Assembly (NCBI GenBank): GCA_030407005.1
Contig: JAUDYN010000001.1
Coordinates: 310,001-374,000 of the forward strand
Direction: 5' to 3'
Source: Desarmillaria ectypa
Lineage: Eukaryota > Basidiomycota > Agaricomycetes > Agaricales > Physalacriaceae
Length of the DNA: 64,000 bases
Both the position numbers and the translations under genes were made by a program. Positions 23,618-36,296 of this stretch are shown here, piece by piece (the first letter of the stretch is position 1; every line of letters begins with the position of its first letter). Below the pieces are notes generated by a model. It saw only the letters and a list, made by a program, of their open reading frames with translations. It was not told the origin of the DNA and did no database searches.

Positions 23618-25581
23618 ATGGATCGTCGTATTGATGGAATCAATGCCAGTCTCTCCGACACCTTATGGTTTTTCTCAGGGAAATCTCTGATGACCTTGGC
23701 CTGTTCCTGGCTGGCGATTGTTGTGTTTTACCGGCTCTATTTCCATCCGCTGGCCAAATTCCCCGGTCCAAAATTCGCTGCCGTTTCAAGTCTATATCAT
23801 TTCTACTACGATGTAGTTGTGGGGGGAGAAATGTTGTTGAAATTGGCTGAGTTGCACAAGGTTTACGGTAAGTATGAGCGCTGTCTGCATTGTTCTGAGT
23901 GGCTCTTTCAGTACTCCCGAATAGGTCCTGTTGTCCGTTACGGACCCAACTCCGTACGTTTCTTTATAAGTTCGTCAGGAATTTTGACTGAGCGTTGATC
24001 TTCAGTTGCACTTCAGTGAACGCCTGGCATACGGTGATATCTATCGAACGGGAACGAATCTGACAAAGGAACCATTCTTCTACAAATGTTTCTACTTCAC
24101 GGAGGCCTCTTTTGGATTTACAGATCCTCAGAAGCACAAGACGCGTCGCGAGATGATGGCACCCTTCTTCCATCGATGTGCCGTACTTCGACTTGAAAGC
24201 GTTGTGCAGGCAACTGTAAGTCCAGCCACCTTACATACTGATAAGTTATTCGGGTCTCATATTGTTACAGGTTGATAGGTTGGTATCTCGCCTATCCGAG
24301 AATGCCGATGAACCGGTTGACTTTTACTTTGCCTTCCGTGCGGTTGCTCTTGAGGTCATCGCCACTTATTGCTTTGGCCAATCCTTTGGTTGTCTCGATG
24401 TCCCCGGTTTCCGTCACCAGCTTCTCCTCAACATTGCCATCCAGATTCAGAACCTTTGGGTCTGGAAATGGTTCCCTCTGCTTCCCGTAGTTCTCATGAA
24501 CTTGCCGGACTTTATCATTCTCAAACTTGACCCTACTTTGCGTGCTAATCTCGACCTTCGTGATGTGCTCACGAAGCAGATTGATAACTTTGTAGACAAT
24601 GAAGATGATCTGAAGAATGTACACGAGGTGATTTACCATCACCTGTTGCATCCAAGTTCGGAGAAACATACGAGGCCTTCCAAGAGCTCTCTCTTGGACG
24701 AGGTACCGTTTTATCACTGCGTTAATTGCTTACTGTCTGACTAGTATCCTAGGCTATGCTTCTAATAGAGGCGGGAAGTGATACCGTCGGAAACGCGTGC
24801 TACACCGGAATGTTCTACGCACTTAATGATCCCTGCATCTACAAGAAGCTAACAGCAGAGCTCCAAGACACATGGTCTAATCAGAATCAGCCTATGCCTC
24901 TGCAATCGCTTGAGAAATTACCCTACCTCGTAAGCAAGAAATTATTTTCAGTCCGGTTGACCTTTATTCTCAATGATGATTATTCCCTAGACTGCTTTCA
25001 TCAAAGAATCCCTTCGCCTCAGTCATGGGGTAGTCACTGCACTACCCCGCGTCGTACAGAAAGCAACTCGGATTTCCGATTATGTCGTTCCAGCCGGAGT
25101 ACGTCGGCCCTTTCATGTTCTATGCTTGTCTGAACCCGGTATCAGGTTGACGTCTCGATGGCTGTAAGTTTCGTCCATCTCGACCCCGAGGTCTTTGAGG
25201 AACCTCTGCATTTCAACCCCGATCGATGGCTCGTTCCGAATGCCCATGAGTTAGAAAACTCGCTAGTGGCTTTCTCGCGAGGGACGAGGATGTGCGCGGG
25301 AATCAAGTGAGACTGGCCCGCTTTCCATCATCTGTATTTCTGACGGTCGGGGGACAGCCTGGCATGGGCCGAACTTTATCTTATCCTCGGCAACGTGTTC
25401 CGCAAGCTGGATTTGAAGATATACGATGGCGCGAGGTAAGTGGTGTATTTTGGTCGCTGATGCCCTGAACTGACCTATTCCATTCTGTAGGGTTGATGAA
25501 TTCGCTCATTTTAAGGAGTACTTTGTTCCAGTACACCGAGGACAAAACCTAAAGGCGCATGTAGCGAAGCGGTCCGGCTGA
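23618..25581 (+). CDS. Cytochrome P450, CYP58/trichodiene-oxygenase-like
   Basis: Nine exons (23618-23867, 23925-23953, 24006-24215, 24271-24702, 24753-24929, 24991-25098, 25146-25306, 25358-25435, 25491-25581) give 511 aa without a stop. An N-terminal membrane anchor ([20 protein letters not shown]) is followed by the proline hinge KFPGPKFAA. Other motifs: I-helix EAGSDT (Asp317-Thr318), ExxR KESLR (Glu372-Arg375), PDRW, and heme loop [10 protein letters not shown] (Cys452). [19 protein letters not shown] is the entry sequence of the large fungal class that includes trichodiene oxygenase and benzoate-hydroxylase-like P450s. It is clearly unrelated to the B-H family here. An in-frame ATG lies at 23555, but the later start gives a normal anchor. 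Paired with the TRI3-like acyltransferase. Substrate unknown. Confidence 0.85.
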
Positions 25582-26582
25582 GAGTGCTTTTGGAGGGAGA
25601 TGGGCACCCTATGCCCGAATTGAATTTTTGTTACGTAGGAATTGAACATCGGTTAACAACCAACTTGATTGCCTCCTATGTATGTTTGGCTGGACTCGCT
25701 GCGCAGCATACGTCATGTTTTAACGGTTTAAACGACAACATCACGGCGGCCGACTATCAGAAGCACTGAGACACTTCGTTGCCGGCGAGTGAATGGTAAA
25801 TCCGCTGGTGCCAAGTCCAGCCGATAAGTATCAAGCCGATTGGCAAGGAACGACTCTTGAAATTTTAGTCCTACAGGATTGGCTTTGAAGCGACACAAGC
25901 CCAGCTATAGGGTAAAGAAAACATGGCCAGTCTGGACCACAAGTCCTGAGTGCACAAGGTTAGCACCTAGTATCGCCAGGTTCCGGAAGCTTTGAAATTC
26001 GTCCCGAGTTCCATTTTGCCAGCGCAAATTTGAATGTCCGAAGTCAAATACCAGGTCCCCGATCAAGAAGTGGAATTTCCGTGTTTCGATACGGCCATCA
26101 GGTAAACCGGAAACTGCACCGCTATTGCATGTGTCAAAGTACGGATTTCCTTTTGGTTCTGCGAGCTCATAGATTGCATCAAGCGCAGTTTGACTTGAAG
26201 TGTGGGATACTTTTTTCACACCGCTTCGGAATATCTAGGATAGGCCCGGGGGTTTTGCGGTCCTACAACTTGAAGAAAGCTATACGCGCATTTTGCACGA
26301 GAGGTATCCATCCAGGGTTACGTTTCATAACGACGTGCGCTTTTGTCGCAACGACCAAACTCCTTTTTTCGGCCGGTAGATTATTTTTTTTAGTTGCCGG
26401 ATCCGTACTCACTCCGACCTTTTCGATTTTGAGATGTCGAATATTATTGCTATAACCCTGATTGTTGGTATGTATGTCTGTCACACGAACATATTATTTG
26501 GAAGTACTAGAGCAGCGGCTGGATCCAACCCTTTGAATCTTCCTTCCCTATCCCTCACCTCGACTTCGCTGGCGTTGTTGCC
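25582..26582. other. Intergenic, nothing recognised
   Basis: 1 kb between the CYP58-like gene and the DUF6534 gene. A 141-codon plus frame (26030-26455) and a 104-codon minus frame overlap each other, and neither shows a domain. Confidence 0.35.
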
Positions 26583-28354
26583 ATGTCCAGTCCTATTGCG
26601 ATTAGTGAGTTGCTTTGTGCTGTGAAGGAGTATCGCTCATCGAGGGCAATTGCAGCACATGGACCAGCTCTAGTGGGAATTTTCCTCGCCTGTATGCTCT
26701 ACGGCATCATGCTACTCCAGTGCTTTTCGTTCTGGACGCATTTCTCAAAGTGAGCTCCTCATATCCTTCAAAATGCATCTCGTCACGATAGTTCGTTGGA
26801 TCACAGAGACCGAATGTGGCTTAGATGTTATGTACGTGACTTTCTACGCATTTTCTACCGCGGACGCGCTAAATTTAGAGGCGAATTTAGGTTGGGCTCC
26901 TGCTTTTGGTCGATACATTAAGGTCCAATCTGTTTCTGTGCCATCTTGATCCCAGTTTTGAATTTCATTCGCAGTACGATATTTGCAATGTGGTGGATAT
27001 ATAATTTGCTCGTCAACAATTTCGGTGCCCATCCCCCAATATTTTTATGAAGTGCTCGTATTAAACAATCAATGGTCGACTTGCACAGCGAACCTCAATG
27101 CCTTTGCTAATGCTGATTGGCGTATGTTTATTGGCCCTTTTAAAAACTATAAGCATCTGATTCATACACGGAGACAGTTCTTGCAGCTGGTACGCATCCT
27201 GCTTTTAGTCCATACTCCCACTTGCTCACAGACGCTCATTAAATAAGATCCCGCTCTGGTTGTGAGTGCTGCCTGATAGCTTTCGGTCGGATGTGTTTTA
27301 AAGACCTTTCGCTCCAGGGTATCACTGGGACGTTTTGCCAGCTTTTCTTTGCATGGCGGATAAATGTGCTAACTGGCAAGTGGTGGCTGACTGCCATCGT
27401 CACTACCTTATCCGTTATTTCTGGGCTGGCCGCCATCGGGTCGGGAATCGCTGTTTCGTGGGTTGTTCAGTTAGCCGATTTTGACAAATTCCAATCCGTC
27501 GGATGCTTGTGGTTGGCGACAACGGCTGCCGTCGATATCCTTATTACCGCTATAATGACGATGAATCTTGTGAGTCTCATTCAGGATTCTACTACGTTTC
27601 ACTGATTTTCATGTAGAATCGAAGACGGACTGGGTTCAGAGCGACGGATAAACTGCTCAATAAAATTGTGCGAGGTGATATTTGGGCCTATATCGTGTTT
27701 CTAAGTTCTCATAACGGTTTTATAGCCACCGTAGCGAACGGTCTTTTGACAACGGTATTTGCTGTTGTAGAATTATCCCTCTTTGTGGGAAAGGTGCGTT
27801 TAAATAACGGCTACTTTCCACCGTCCCTGAGATATACGCATTCATAGCCTGATACGGGCTTACATATAGGATTTAGCTTTGTTCTGGTACGTGGAACTGT
27901 TTCAGTCAGAGTACGAGGTTTGAAATCCAGCATTCGATAGCCGAAGCTCTACTGCAACTCTGTTCTTTCCAGTGCGTTTTTCCCGTATAACTCTTGTCTG
28001 GGTATCTAAAACAGAATTCGAAGGTCTAAACGCTAGGAAGTCTGGCACACCGTCATCAACGGATAACACGTCGAGTCATATATCAGGGCAAGTGAGTGCC
28101 GTTTACGAACGCGTGTAGGAGTCTCTTATGTACATTTAGCATCCACTCCCTGCTACCGGGGGACATTCGAATCGACAGGATCCAGTGAGCTTCCCTGATA
28201 AATGATTGCCGAATATCATTTACTGACACTATTAAAGCTCGTCATTACTGTGAACACGGAACACCATGAGATGTATGATCTTAACAACTACAATGCCAAA
28301 GGCAACTCGGAGTGGGATGACAGTGCAGAGGCCGGTTCACAGCGTACCAAATAG
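26583..28354 (+). CDS. DUF6534 multi-pass membrane protein
   Basis: Exon 1 (26583-26749) encodes MSSPIAISELL and then HGPALVGIFLACMLYGIMLL, the first membrane segment with the GP-x-L-x-G start usual in this family. It is joined at SK|DRMW to the next exon. A long exon from 27318 gives GTFCQLFFAWRINVLTGKWW followed by two membrane segments (LTAIVTTLSVISGLAAIGSG and LWLATTAAVDILITAIM). Further exons carry NRRRTGFRATDKLLNKIVR, a membrane segment ending VELSLFVGK, LNARKSGTPSSTD, and the tail ending EAGSQRTK at TAG 28352-28354. The family is common in agaricomycetes and its function is unknown. Exon borders between 26790 and 27317 are unsure, and a defect there cannot be excluded. Confidence 0.65.
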
Positions 28355-29485
28355 ATCGACGTTTAGAAGCTCTCCTTGTTCTGTCTCGCATTTTTTTTTT
28401 CATGCATTTGACTATTCAGTGACTAGAGTGTGGCGGGTATGGGGGTATGTTCTCGTTAATGCTCTCTGGATTATATATTCTACCAAAGGTACATATATAT
28501 GTAAATAAGGGTATTGAAGCCGCGACGTGGCACGTGGGTCGTGCGACTCGATTTGGCCACGATCTTGTTTCCGCAGTCGCATGGCCTCCGTGAGAATGAG
28601 TTTCCGCATGTAGACAATATCTCTTTCTTCGCTACCGGCACCATGTCACCGTCGAGCGTTGCCGCCCTATGACGTGCACATATATGGAAGACGTCCGATA
28701 TATATATACTGCAGTAATCTCCAAATTTATCATTCAGCATGCACGCCGTGGAGAAGTGATGCTGTGTATTTACGCGTTTTCTGGGATGGTCTTCGGTCGC
28801 GACCACACCGGAGACTTTGGCATTGGGCCTGGGCTGTCGCCGCTCAGCACCGCTACATTAGCGTCGTCTAGGACGAAGACACGTGGAGTAGATTCCTAGT
28901 ATTGAGTATATAGGATGAGAACCGTCATATATATTCAGTGTGTTAGGTGAGTTGCCTTGCTTTGTCTGCAACAGTTTGTTCAAATGCGCTTAGTTCCTAT
29001 CCTTAACGTTTTATGATGCGTAATCGACTGTGTTCCGGGGCATTTCTATTACCACTCGTCGAGCCTCTCTCACCACAGGACCATAGCATGAGCTGAAGCA
29101 TTGGGGCGAACATTTGAAAGTGTTATTCTTTGTACGCTCTATATTTCGACCTTCTTTTCTTTTTTCTCAACTTACTCCTCAGGACCCAGTGCTGATGCGT
29201 ACGGTGTTGGCTTGCTTGATTATATTTACCGAGTCCGAACTCTATTTGTCAAACAAGCGCCGACGACCTTTCAGTCCAACACCCTGATAACATACCTCTC
29301 AGAGTGGGTCGTCACAAGGATATATCACTTCTCCCGACGGTCCGTTGGAACTCCATTGACTCTGCTCGTGGTCAGCTGTACCAGCACCTGCAGGTCCTTC
29401 TCCTTCTTAATGATGGCATCGATGTTGTCCGCGTATGGCAAACACCAAGCTGGGGTTACACCAGTAACTGACATAGTCACACAAG
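28355..29485. other. Intergenic, upstream of fucosidase 1
   Basis: 1.1 kb with tatata-rich patches (28480-28500, 28690-28710, 28915-28935) and only short, unrecognised frames. Confidence 0.35.
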
Positions 29486-32400
29486 ATGAACGTTCTCGTC
29501 CTCTGGACGACTCTTGGCGCGATTTTCAAATTTTCTTCTGCCTTGCCTCGTTACCCCGTCGTCGCCTTGAACTTGCATCTGCTGTTCGACAACACAGCCG
29601 CTTCACCCGATGGCTCCGCTGATTTTGATGGAAAGGGGGCCTCGTTTGATAGCAGTTTTTTGCCAACGGGACTATGGGTGCATGATAACATCGAGGTAGG
29701 CTTTAATGTCCTTGACCCTTCCACGATCTAAAACATGGTTCGAATGATAGTATGAACTCCCTTCGGAATGGGGCATATCTTATGACAACGTTATAGCCGA
29801 CGGACAAGTCTTGCCCTTGTACGAACCCACGTTCATCCATGAGCTACATTTTCTCTACGCAGGCGATGCTGGACCAGGTATGCCTTACCGCTCATCAGTT
29901 GGCTGTTGAGCACTAATCTCGCTTTGGTTAGGAACAACCGAGTTTGGGAGCGTCTTCACGCTTACTTTCACTGACAACTCTACACTGGACGTTGAACGTA
30001 GGATTTCCTCTTGTGCGCCCGAATTCGCTCACCTAAAGTCACTCCACAGTCATTACGCGAAACTGGTGGAAGTGGCCCATCATCAATAGCGGCGTCATTC
30101 ACACGTAAGAAGCTTTTTTTCGTTTCACATGATTCTTGTCTAATAAGTGTTGTCGTCAGGCCATACCACTACGAGTCTGGAGGAACAGTGAAGAACGAAA
30201 ACATGACAGATATCTTCCAATGGTCCACTGCTATACCGTCAGAACTCGCCGTAACCAGCATCATTTTTCCGAGGATTGACAACGACAACAGAGCTCACAT
30301 CTTCGCGATGGCCATCTCGCCTTTAATGATCCCTCCAGATGGCTCCAAGCCCGAGCTAGCCATACGCAGAGTTCGGTTCACCACCCGCTGGGAAGCCATG
30401 AGCAGCACCCGTGCTCAAGTCGTAGAGGTCACGGTGGCGAATATGCTTCCGACACATCTTTTGTCTGCGGAGACATCTCTTCGTTCGAAGCATGAGGTTT
30501 CTATATCTGGTTCTGGGATCGATACGCTACTTCCAGGTGTTATCAGTCGACTTGTGCCCGGAGATCAGGTCACAGTCGAGGTTTTGATGTCGGGAAGTCG
30601 TACAGGCGGGAGCGCTGTTGTCACACTCAAGGATTCTAACGGCGGTATTGTGGGAACCTCGTCGGGATGGCCCACAAGTCCGTTGGTTGAGTATTGGACT
30701 CCGGATGCTGATATTTTAAGAACTCATGAAACGCCATCTTGGGTAAGCAAGTCTATTTGTGAAGACGTTTCATGCATCATGTATTAACATACACGGAATA
30801 GTGGAATCGAGCGAAGTTTGGTATCTTGTGAGTATCGTAGTCTTCGTGCCGATTCTCGCACGCTAATGTCGATATCAGCATTCATTGGGGGCTGTATAGT
30901 GTCCCGGCGTTTTCACCTTCATCCTCCTATGCGGAATGGTATGAGTAAGGCTCTGTTCTGTGATGGTCATTCCTTGAGACTTATTGCTTCATAGCTGGTC
31001 CTTGCACCAGAACCCTGGTGCTAGCGATCCTACCTGGGTGTATCACTTGGACAAATTTGGAAAAGTAGATCTCATTTATTCTTTTCCCCGCAAAGCACTA
31101 ACTTCAGATGACAGGATATTGTCTATGATGATTTCATGGTCAACTTCACTGCATCAAAATTCAACGCCACTGAATGGCTGGATCTCATAGATGATGCGGG
31201 TGCCCGATACTTTGTCTTGGTCACTGTACGAATCCCATATTACTGATGTGTTAGTGCCGATGCATACTACAATTTGGTCTCAGAAACATCACGACGGTTT
31301 CGCCCTATGGGATACACCTACGACAAACCGAACATCGGTCGTATTCGGCCCTAAGCGTGACCTCGTGGGAGAATTGCTCAAAACAGCAAAGACAGAAAAA
31401 CCTCATCTTCATCGAGGAACGTACTTTTCACTGCCGGAGTGGTCGGTTGCATTACTTTATTATTCAAATTGTATCTGAACGCCGACCTCTATCACAGGTT
31501 CAATCCGGACTACGCGAAATACGGGTTTGATGTGTGGCCTGGAGGGCTTGCGCACAACGCGTTCAATTCGTCTCAACTTGAGCCATACACAGGACGCTTG
31601 GACATTGGCGACTATCTTGATGATTTGCAGCTGCCCCAAATGTTGGAACTGATAACTGCGTACGAGTCTGAGATTATGGTGAGAGGATCCTCTACCGCTT
31701 CAAAGAAGAGGTGTCTGATATCTTTCATAGTGGTGCGACATTGGTGGACCCAACAAAGCGCTAGAATTTGCCTCGGAATTCTATAACAACGCCCTGAATA
31801 ATGGCCGGCAGGTAACTTTGAACGACCGTGGGTTTTATTCTGCAGCCTCGATTTTGATTGGTTCTAACTACCGGTCTGACAGGATGCGGAGCTGTACCAG
31901 ATTTTGATACACCAGAATATTCGACGTTTAGCGCGATCCAGCCGCAGGCATGGGAGAGTAATGAGGGGATGGATCCTTTCAGTTATGGATTGAACCTCCA
32001 GACCCAGGATAGTCAATACAAGAACGCGACAACGATCATCCATTCGCTCGTGGATATTGTCTCGAAAAATGGGAATTAGTAAGGAAGATCTGTGTAATCG
32101 AGATCTGAAACTAACCTGTTGACAGTCTCCTTGATATCGGTCCTACCGCGGAAGGCGACATCATCCCGATTATGAGAACTAACCTCTTGGATACTGGACG
32201 CTGGCTCAAATATTCTGGCCGATGTATTTATGATACCGTGGGTGTTACGGACTCTAAGTACTGTCAGACATTTATGTTCTGTCTCACAGAAATTTTGGTT
32301 CCAAGGTTCGCAAGACACGGGCTCGACTTCCGATGTGCGATTCTTGACTATGCCTACCACGTTCTGCATCGTAGTTTTTTCCCGGCCAGAGGACGGAAAG

Positions 32401-32583
32401 ATTGTTATCAAGAAACGTCTTCCCTTACTCCCTGGGGATGAGATGGTTCTTTTGGGACCAGATTCAGATATCCCTGCAGCGTGGTCGATGGACGGGCCAA
32501 ACGGACATTTGACGATCGACGTAGCGAACATGGATATTTTTGAGTACGCATGGGCGTTTGAAGTACATTATAAATCGGAGTGA
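29486..32583 (+). CDS. Alpha-L-fucosidase 1, family GH29, secreted
   Basis: Fifteen exons join in frame to 783 aa with no stop. A signal peptide (MNVLVLWTTLGAIFKFSSA) is followed by about 320 residues of beta-rich, jellyroll-like sequence without an assigned name. The GH29 catalytic domain starts near residue 347 with NRAKFGIFIHWGLYSVPAF and continues with KHHDGFALWDT and the WCDIGGPNK motif that carries the nucleophilic Asp. A C-terminal part has LDIGPTAEGDIIP and a beta-sandwich end. GH29 enzymes release terminal L-fucose with retention of configuration; a signal peptide implies action outside the cell. It has an inverted paralogue at 36872-40023. At 783 aa it is longer than the usual 450-600 aa, because of the N-terminal region. 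Confidence 0.9.
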
Positions 32584-32761
32584 ACATTTTTCATACCTTA
32601 GGCAAACATAATTTTGGGCGTTGTGAATCCTTGTACTGCTAAACCGCAATGAAACTATAAAACTTTTTTCAGTGATGTCATGCGTTAGAGCGGCCTTCGG
32701 AAAAAGCCGGTCTTGCTCGCCGATGCCGCATCTTCTGAACTGTTTACTTTCTTTCTTCCAG

Positions 32762-34086
32762 ATGTCTATAAAGCCATTCTTTCTCAACGTTTCCGAGGAA
32801 AAGCACCAATGGATCATGCAAAGGGTACAAACTGCTTACATCATTCCGGACATTCCTCATCCTCAAGGCAAAGAATGGGACCATGGAACGCCTAGTGACG
32901 TGGTAAAGGACCTAGTCGAATATTGGAAGAGCTCGTATGATTGGCGAAAAGTAGAAGAGAAACTTAATTCCACATTCGACATGTTCACGGTCGAACTGGA
33001 AGAGGCTGGACAGACAATTGACCTACATTTCGTGCATCACAGAAGTGCTCGTGCAAACGCTATACCTCTTATCTTTGTGCACGGCTGGCCGGGCAGTTTC
33101 TTGGAGGTGTGTGCACCTCTTAGTGTATATTAAAATTCTCGTGTCTCATTGCATACTAGGTGGAAGGCATCCTCAAGCTTCTAACAGAACCGGATGATCC
33201 CGAGCACCAAGCATTTCATATAGTCGCACCTAGTATCCCAGGTTTTGCGTTTTCTTCCCCGCCAACAGTGAGAGGACTCATTTACCTTGCTCACGATAAA
33301 TAGCTCACAATCCTTGAGGCTCCTGGATTCTCTGTAGCTCGCATCGCGTCTATGTTCAAGAAGTTGATGGATGTCTTAGGGTATCACCACTTCATAGCCC
33401 AAGGCGGGGATTGGGGCGCCTCAATCATTCGCTCGCTCGCCCTTCAATTTCCGCAATCGTGCATAGGTATCCATACCAACTTTATATAGGCCTTCCCTCC
33501 GTCGCCTTCACAGCACCCTTTCGTCTTACTCTGGCTCATGCTCGGATGGTTGACACCGAGCGAGAAACGGCGTATGAATCGAATGCAACAGTGGTTCCAA
33601 TCCGAGATGGGCTATGCGCTCATTCAAGGGACCAAGCCACAAACCGTTTCTTATGGCCTGCTGGATTCTCCCGTAGGGATGCTAGCTTGGCTGTATGACA
33701 AGCTTCATGCACTTGTTGCGCCTGGATTCAAGTGGGACAAAGAAGTCGTTATTACCTGGACGATGATGTACATTCTATCTGGAAACGCTGGTCACGCTAG
33801 AATTTACAAGGAAAGCATGCAGACCGTACAACACGAGGTTATGGATAAAAAGATTACCAAGGATGTCGCTGTTGGAGTCAGCGCCTTCGAATTTGACACG
33901 GCGTATATTCCAAAGTGGTGGGCGGATGCTGTCGTCGCAGAGAATATTGTGACTTGGCGAGAACATAATGACGGAGGCCACTTCCCTGCTCTAGAATGTA
34001 ATGGCGTTTTGGCAGACGACATTAGGGAGTTCGTACGACAGGTTCAGGGAAAAGAACGTGTCGTGTTAATTGAGGCAGGTAATTGA
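32762..34086 (+). pseudogene. Epoxide hydrolase (EHN-alpha/beta hydrolase) with one in-frame stop
   Basis: Three exons (32762-33106, 33160-33267, 33319-34086) would give 406 aa. The N-terminal EHN segment starts MSIKPFFLNVSEEKHQW. The alpha/beta-hydrolase domain has the oxyanion motif HGWPGS, the nucleophile motif GGDWG (Asp) and a catalytic His in HNDGGHFPA. Microsomal-type epoxide hydrolases add water to epoxides and often follow P450s in pathways. A TAG at 33487-33489 interrupts the frame at codon 208, after HTNFI; the frame then continues as AFPPSPSQHPFVLLWLMLGW without further damage. A 23-nt intron removing the stop would shift the frame, so it does not help. Either a young pseudogene or a sequencing error. 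Confidence 0.8.
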
Positions 34087-34640
34087 GGGTAACGTAACGA
34101 AGCTATTTGACTGTATCACTACTGTAATTATAAGTTAGGTACAATGAACCACAAGTTAACGTCCTCACTCAGACTCTGTCTTGATGACTGGTAGTACCGA
34201 ATTCTTCTGCCTGATGTCTGCCGCGTCAAGACGATCGGTAGAGAAAGCCCCGGTGTACAAAAGACACGGATATAATCGCTATCCACCGCAGGATCATCAA
34301 TGTCGTGCCTTTTGGAGGTGTGTGTCAACTTGCGGATCAAAAAACTAAACCTCCAAAACCACGTATCTGGTTCTAATATGATCTTAGATGACATGACGAG
34401 GAATCGGGGAACTTTACGTTGTCGAGGAATCAAGGCACCACTTACACAGATAATTTCCAGACATCTCACGATAGGTGAGGAACTTAGATGGCGCTCTAGA
34501 CTGTGTTGGAGGATTTGGTTTTGAATAAGGGTACACCAATGTGCCTTGCCGGAAGTATAGTGCTTTATTAGAATATGTCTGAGCTGCGAAATGATCCGTA
34601 GGATGTGCGAGCTCCAAGAGAGACAATTCGAACACACTTG
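34087..34640. other. Spacer between epoxide hydrolase and F-box gene
   Basis: A 169-codon minus frame (34128-34637) crosses here. It could be the downstream end of the F-box gene but has no motif that I recognise. Confidence 0.3.
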
Positions 34641-36296
34641 TTACTGACATACATAATAGCGTCTGCCCTCTCTATCGGTTCGGTATATCTGCAGGGTCAG
34701 CTTTACTTTCAGTAAGGTATTTATGAGATAACACCCCTGGATATAAGTCATAATCCCAAATCCGTTGACAGTCCCTAGATCAGGGTTAGAATCTGAAGGG
34801 TCGCGATAAATATATGTGCAGGTTTTGCAGGTGAATATTGTAGTGACAAGATATAAGGCCTCCTGCTCATCGACGGTCGATGTCGGATCTGAATCTTTAA
34901 TCAGAGCATATAGTTCCTCGTGTACCCGCTCGCGCCAGGCTTCAATCAGACCTGGTAGGAAGGGCAGGATGTGTTCAAAACTGATATGGTCAACGGTCTC
35001 TTCTGCAGGGCGATGAATAATGGCTCTGACCTCTGGAAACTCGAAGTAATCAGGGCACTCAGGCACTCAGCCCGAAAATGGTATATTTGTTCTCTTGTAG
35101 CTACGTGGGATTGAAAGAGAGACATTCTTCCGCGTACGGGTCAGAGTTTCGTGCTCTGCCTGTAGCCCCAGCTCGTATACCCTGGAGGAGCTCGATGATT
35201 GTAGGTTCAATTCTCGTCCATACTGAGTTTTGATCCAAGTGCAGTCCAACTGTAGTAGTGAATTCACGTACTGCGATTCAAAAGATGGGTTTAGTTCACT
35301 AAATGATGTCCCGACAAAGAGCTGTCACTTCAAAAACTCTAGCTCCTGAGTCCAGCCAAGATCTACAAGTTTGTTATGGTACTTGAAGTCCAATAATTGG
35401 AATCGAGGATAGGAATAAAAGACACAGAACTCGCGCCCTGAGGCGACTGGCTTTCTGATCGTTTACTTCGGCCCGCTGGTCAATGGAGTAACATTTGGTC
35501 CAAATGAGACATCCTCTGGCGCGCTAGGTCAGAACATGATGAATACAACGTTCGATATCCTTTACCAAACGTGACTTACTTGTTCTATCTCTCCTACCAT
35601 TGTCGATTCTTACGATTTGAATAATTCGTTCTCTTGCGGGCCATTGATAAGTTTGAACTGATTAGCAGGGCCATGAAAATCCTGTCGAAGAATGTGTTTC
35701 TATCTGGTGGCATTAGGACAAGCCAGTCTGAGTTACATAGGACTACCAGGTGCTCACTTTTGTCGATCTGCATCGGAAGCATACCGGCTAGCATAACCGT
35801 CACCGGCATTTTCTCTCATTTGTCCCAAGGAGCGTCGACATCCATGACTTAACGTGAGATGGGTATGAGACTGCGTGATATTCAGGATATATAAACTTCG
35901 CTGAACAACCTAACTAACTCACTGCCTGTGCCAGCATCTATTACACAGGCGTTTTCGAAAGCACCACTCGACAGTATGGACTATTCATGAACATAACTAA
36001 TAGTGGGATTTAGCATTCAATTCATGGAGCAAATGGGGAAAAGATACATGGCACTGCGGGTGAAAAATGAGGTTGACCCAAGCCGGTTCGGTCATACCAG
36101 AAAATGGATCCGGTAAATTAGGAAGGTTGAAAAGGAACGCTCTCCAACAAGAGCGAGATGGGGGGACATAAAGAGCCTCCAGAATTCCTTGGTTAATCGT
36201 GCCAAGCGAGGAACATCGTAGGGAAGCAAATGCCCGAATATCTGGTAAACGGTTTATCACTGTGAGCCTGAGGGTCTTAATCGAAAAGAGTGGCAC
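34641..36296 (-). CDS. F-box-type protein of a mushroom-expanded family (exons partly resolved)
   Basis: From 36296 the minus strand reads LPDIRAFASLRCSS, then RSCWRAFLFNLPNLPDPFSG and EPAWVNLIFHPQCHV. This matches the F-box end and first cysteine pair of an agaricomycete family that continues, after an intron, with a second pair, seen here as HTVEWCFRKRLCNRCW. The middle has DLGWTQELEFLK, where relatives have a similar LGWGxEL block. The 3' part (35066-34641) has ECPDYFEFPEVRAIIHRPAEETV, LPFLPGLIEAWRERVHEEL and TTIFTCKTCTYIYRDPSDSN, again with paired cysteines. A substrate adaptor for ubiquitination is the family expectation. Several stops lie between the blocks; introns may remove them, but I could not build a complete frame. 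Unrelated to the F1-F4 series. Confidence 0.55.

Noticed and set aside
24292..24717. 141-codon minus-strand frame
   Set aside because: Antisense shadow of exon 4 of the CYP58-like gene.
21398..25581. A trichothecene gene cluster
   Set aside because: Only two family-level resemblances are present and no terpene synthase or other cluster gene is visible, so the claim would go beyond the sequence.
33467..33489. 23-nt intron removing the epoxide hydrolase stop codon
   Set aside because: Too short for a fungal intron, and its removal would shift the reading frame.
33538..34086. 182-codon frame as a separate hydrolase gene
   Set aside because: It is the in-phase continuation of the epoxide hydrolase after the TAG; its ATG is an internal Met.
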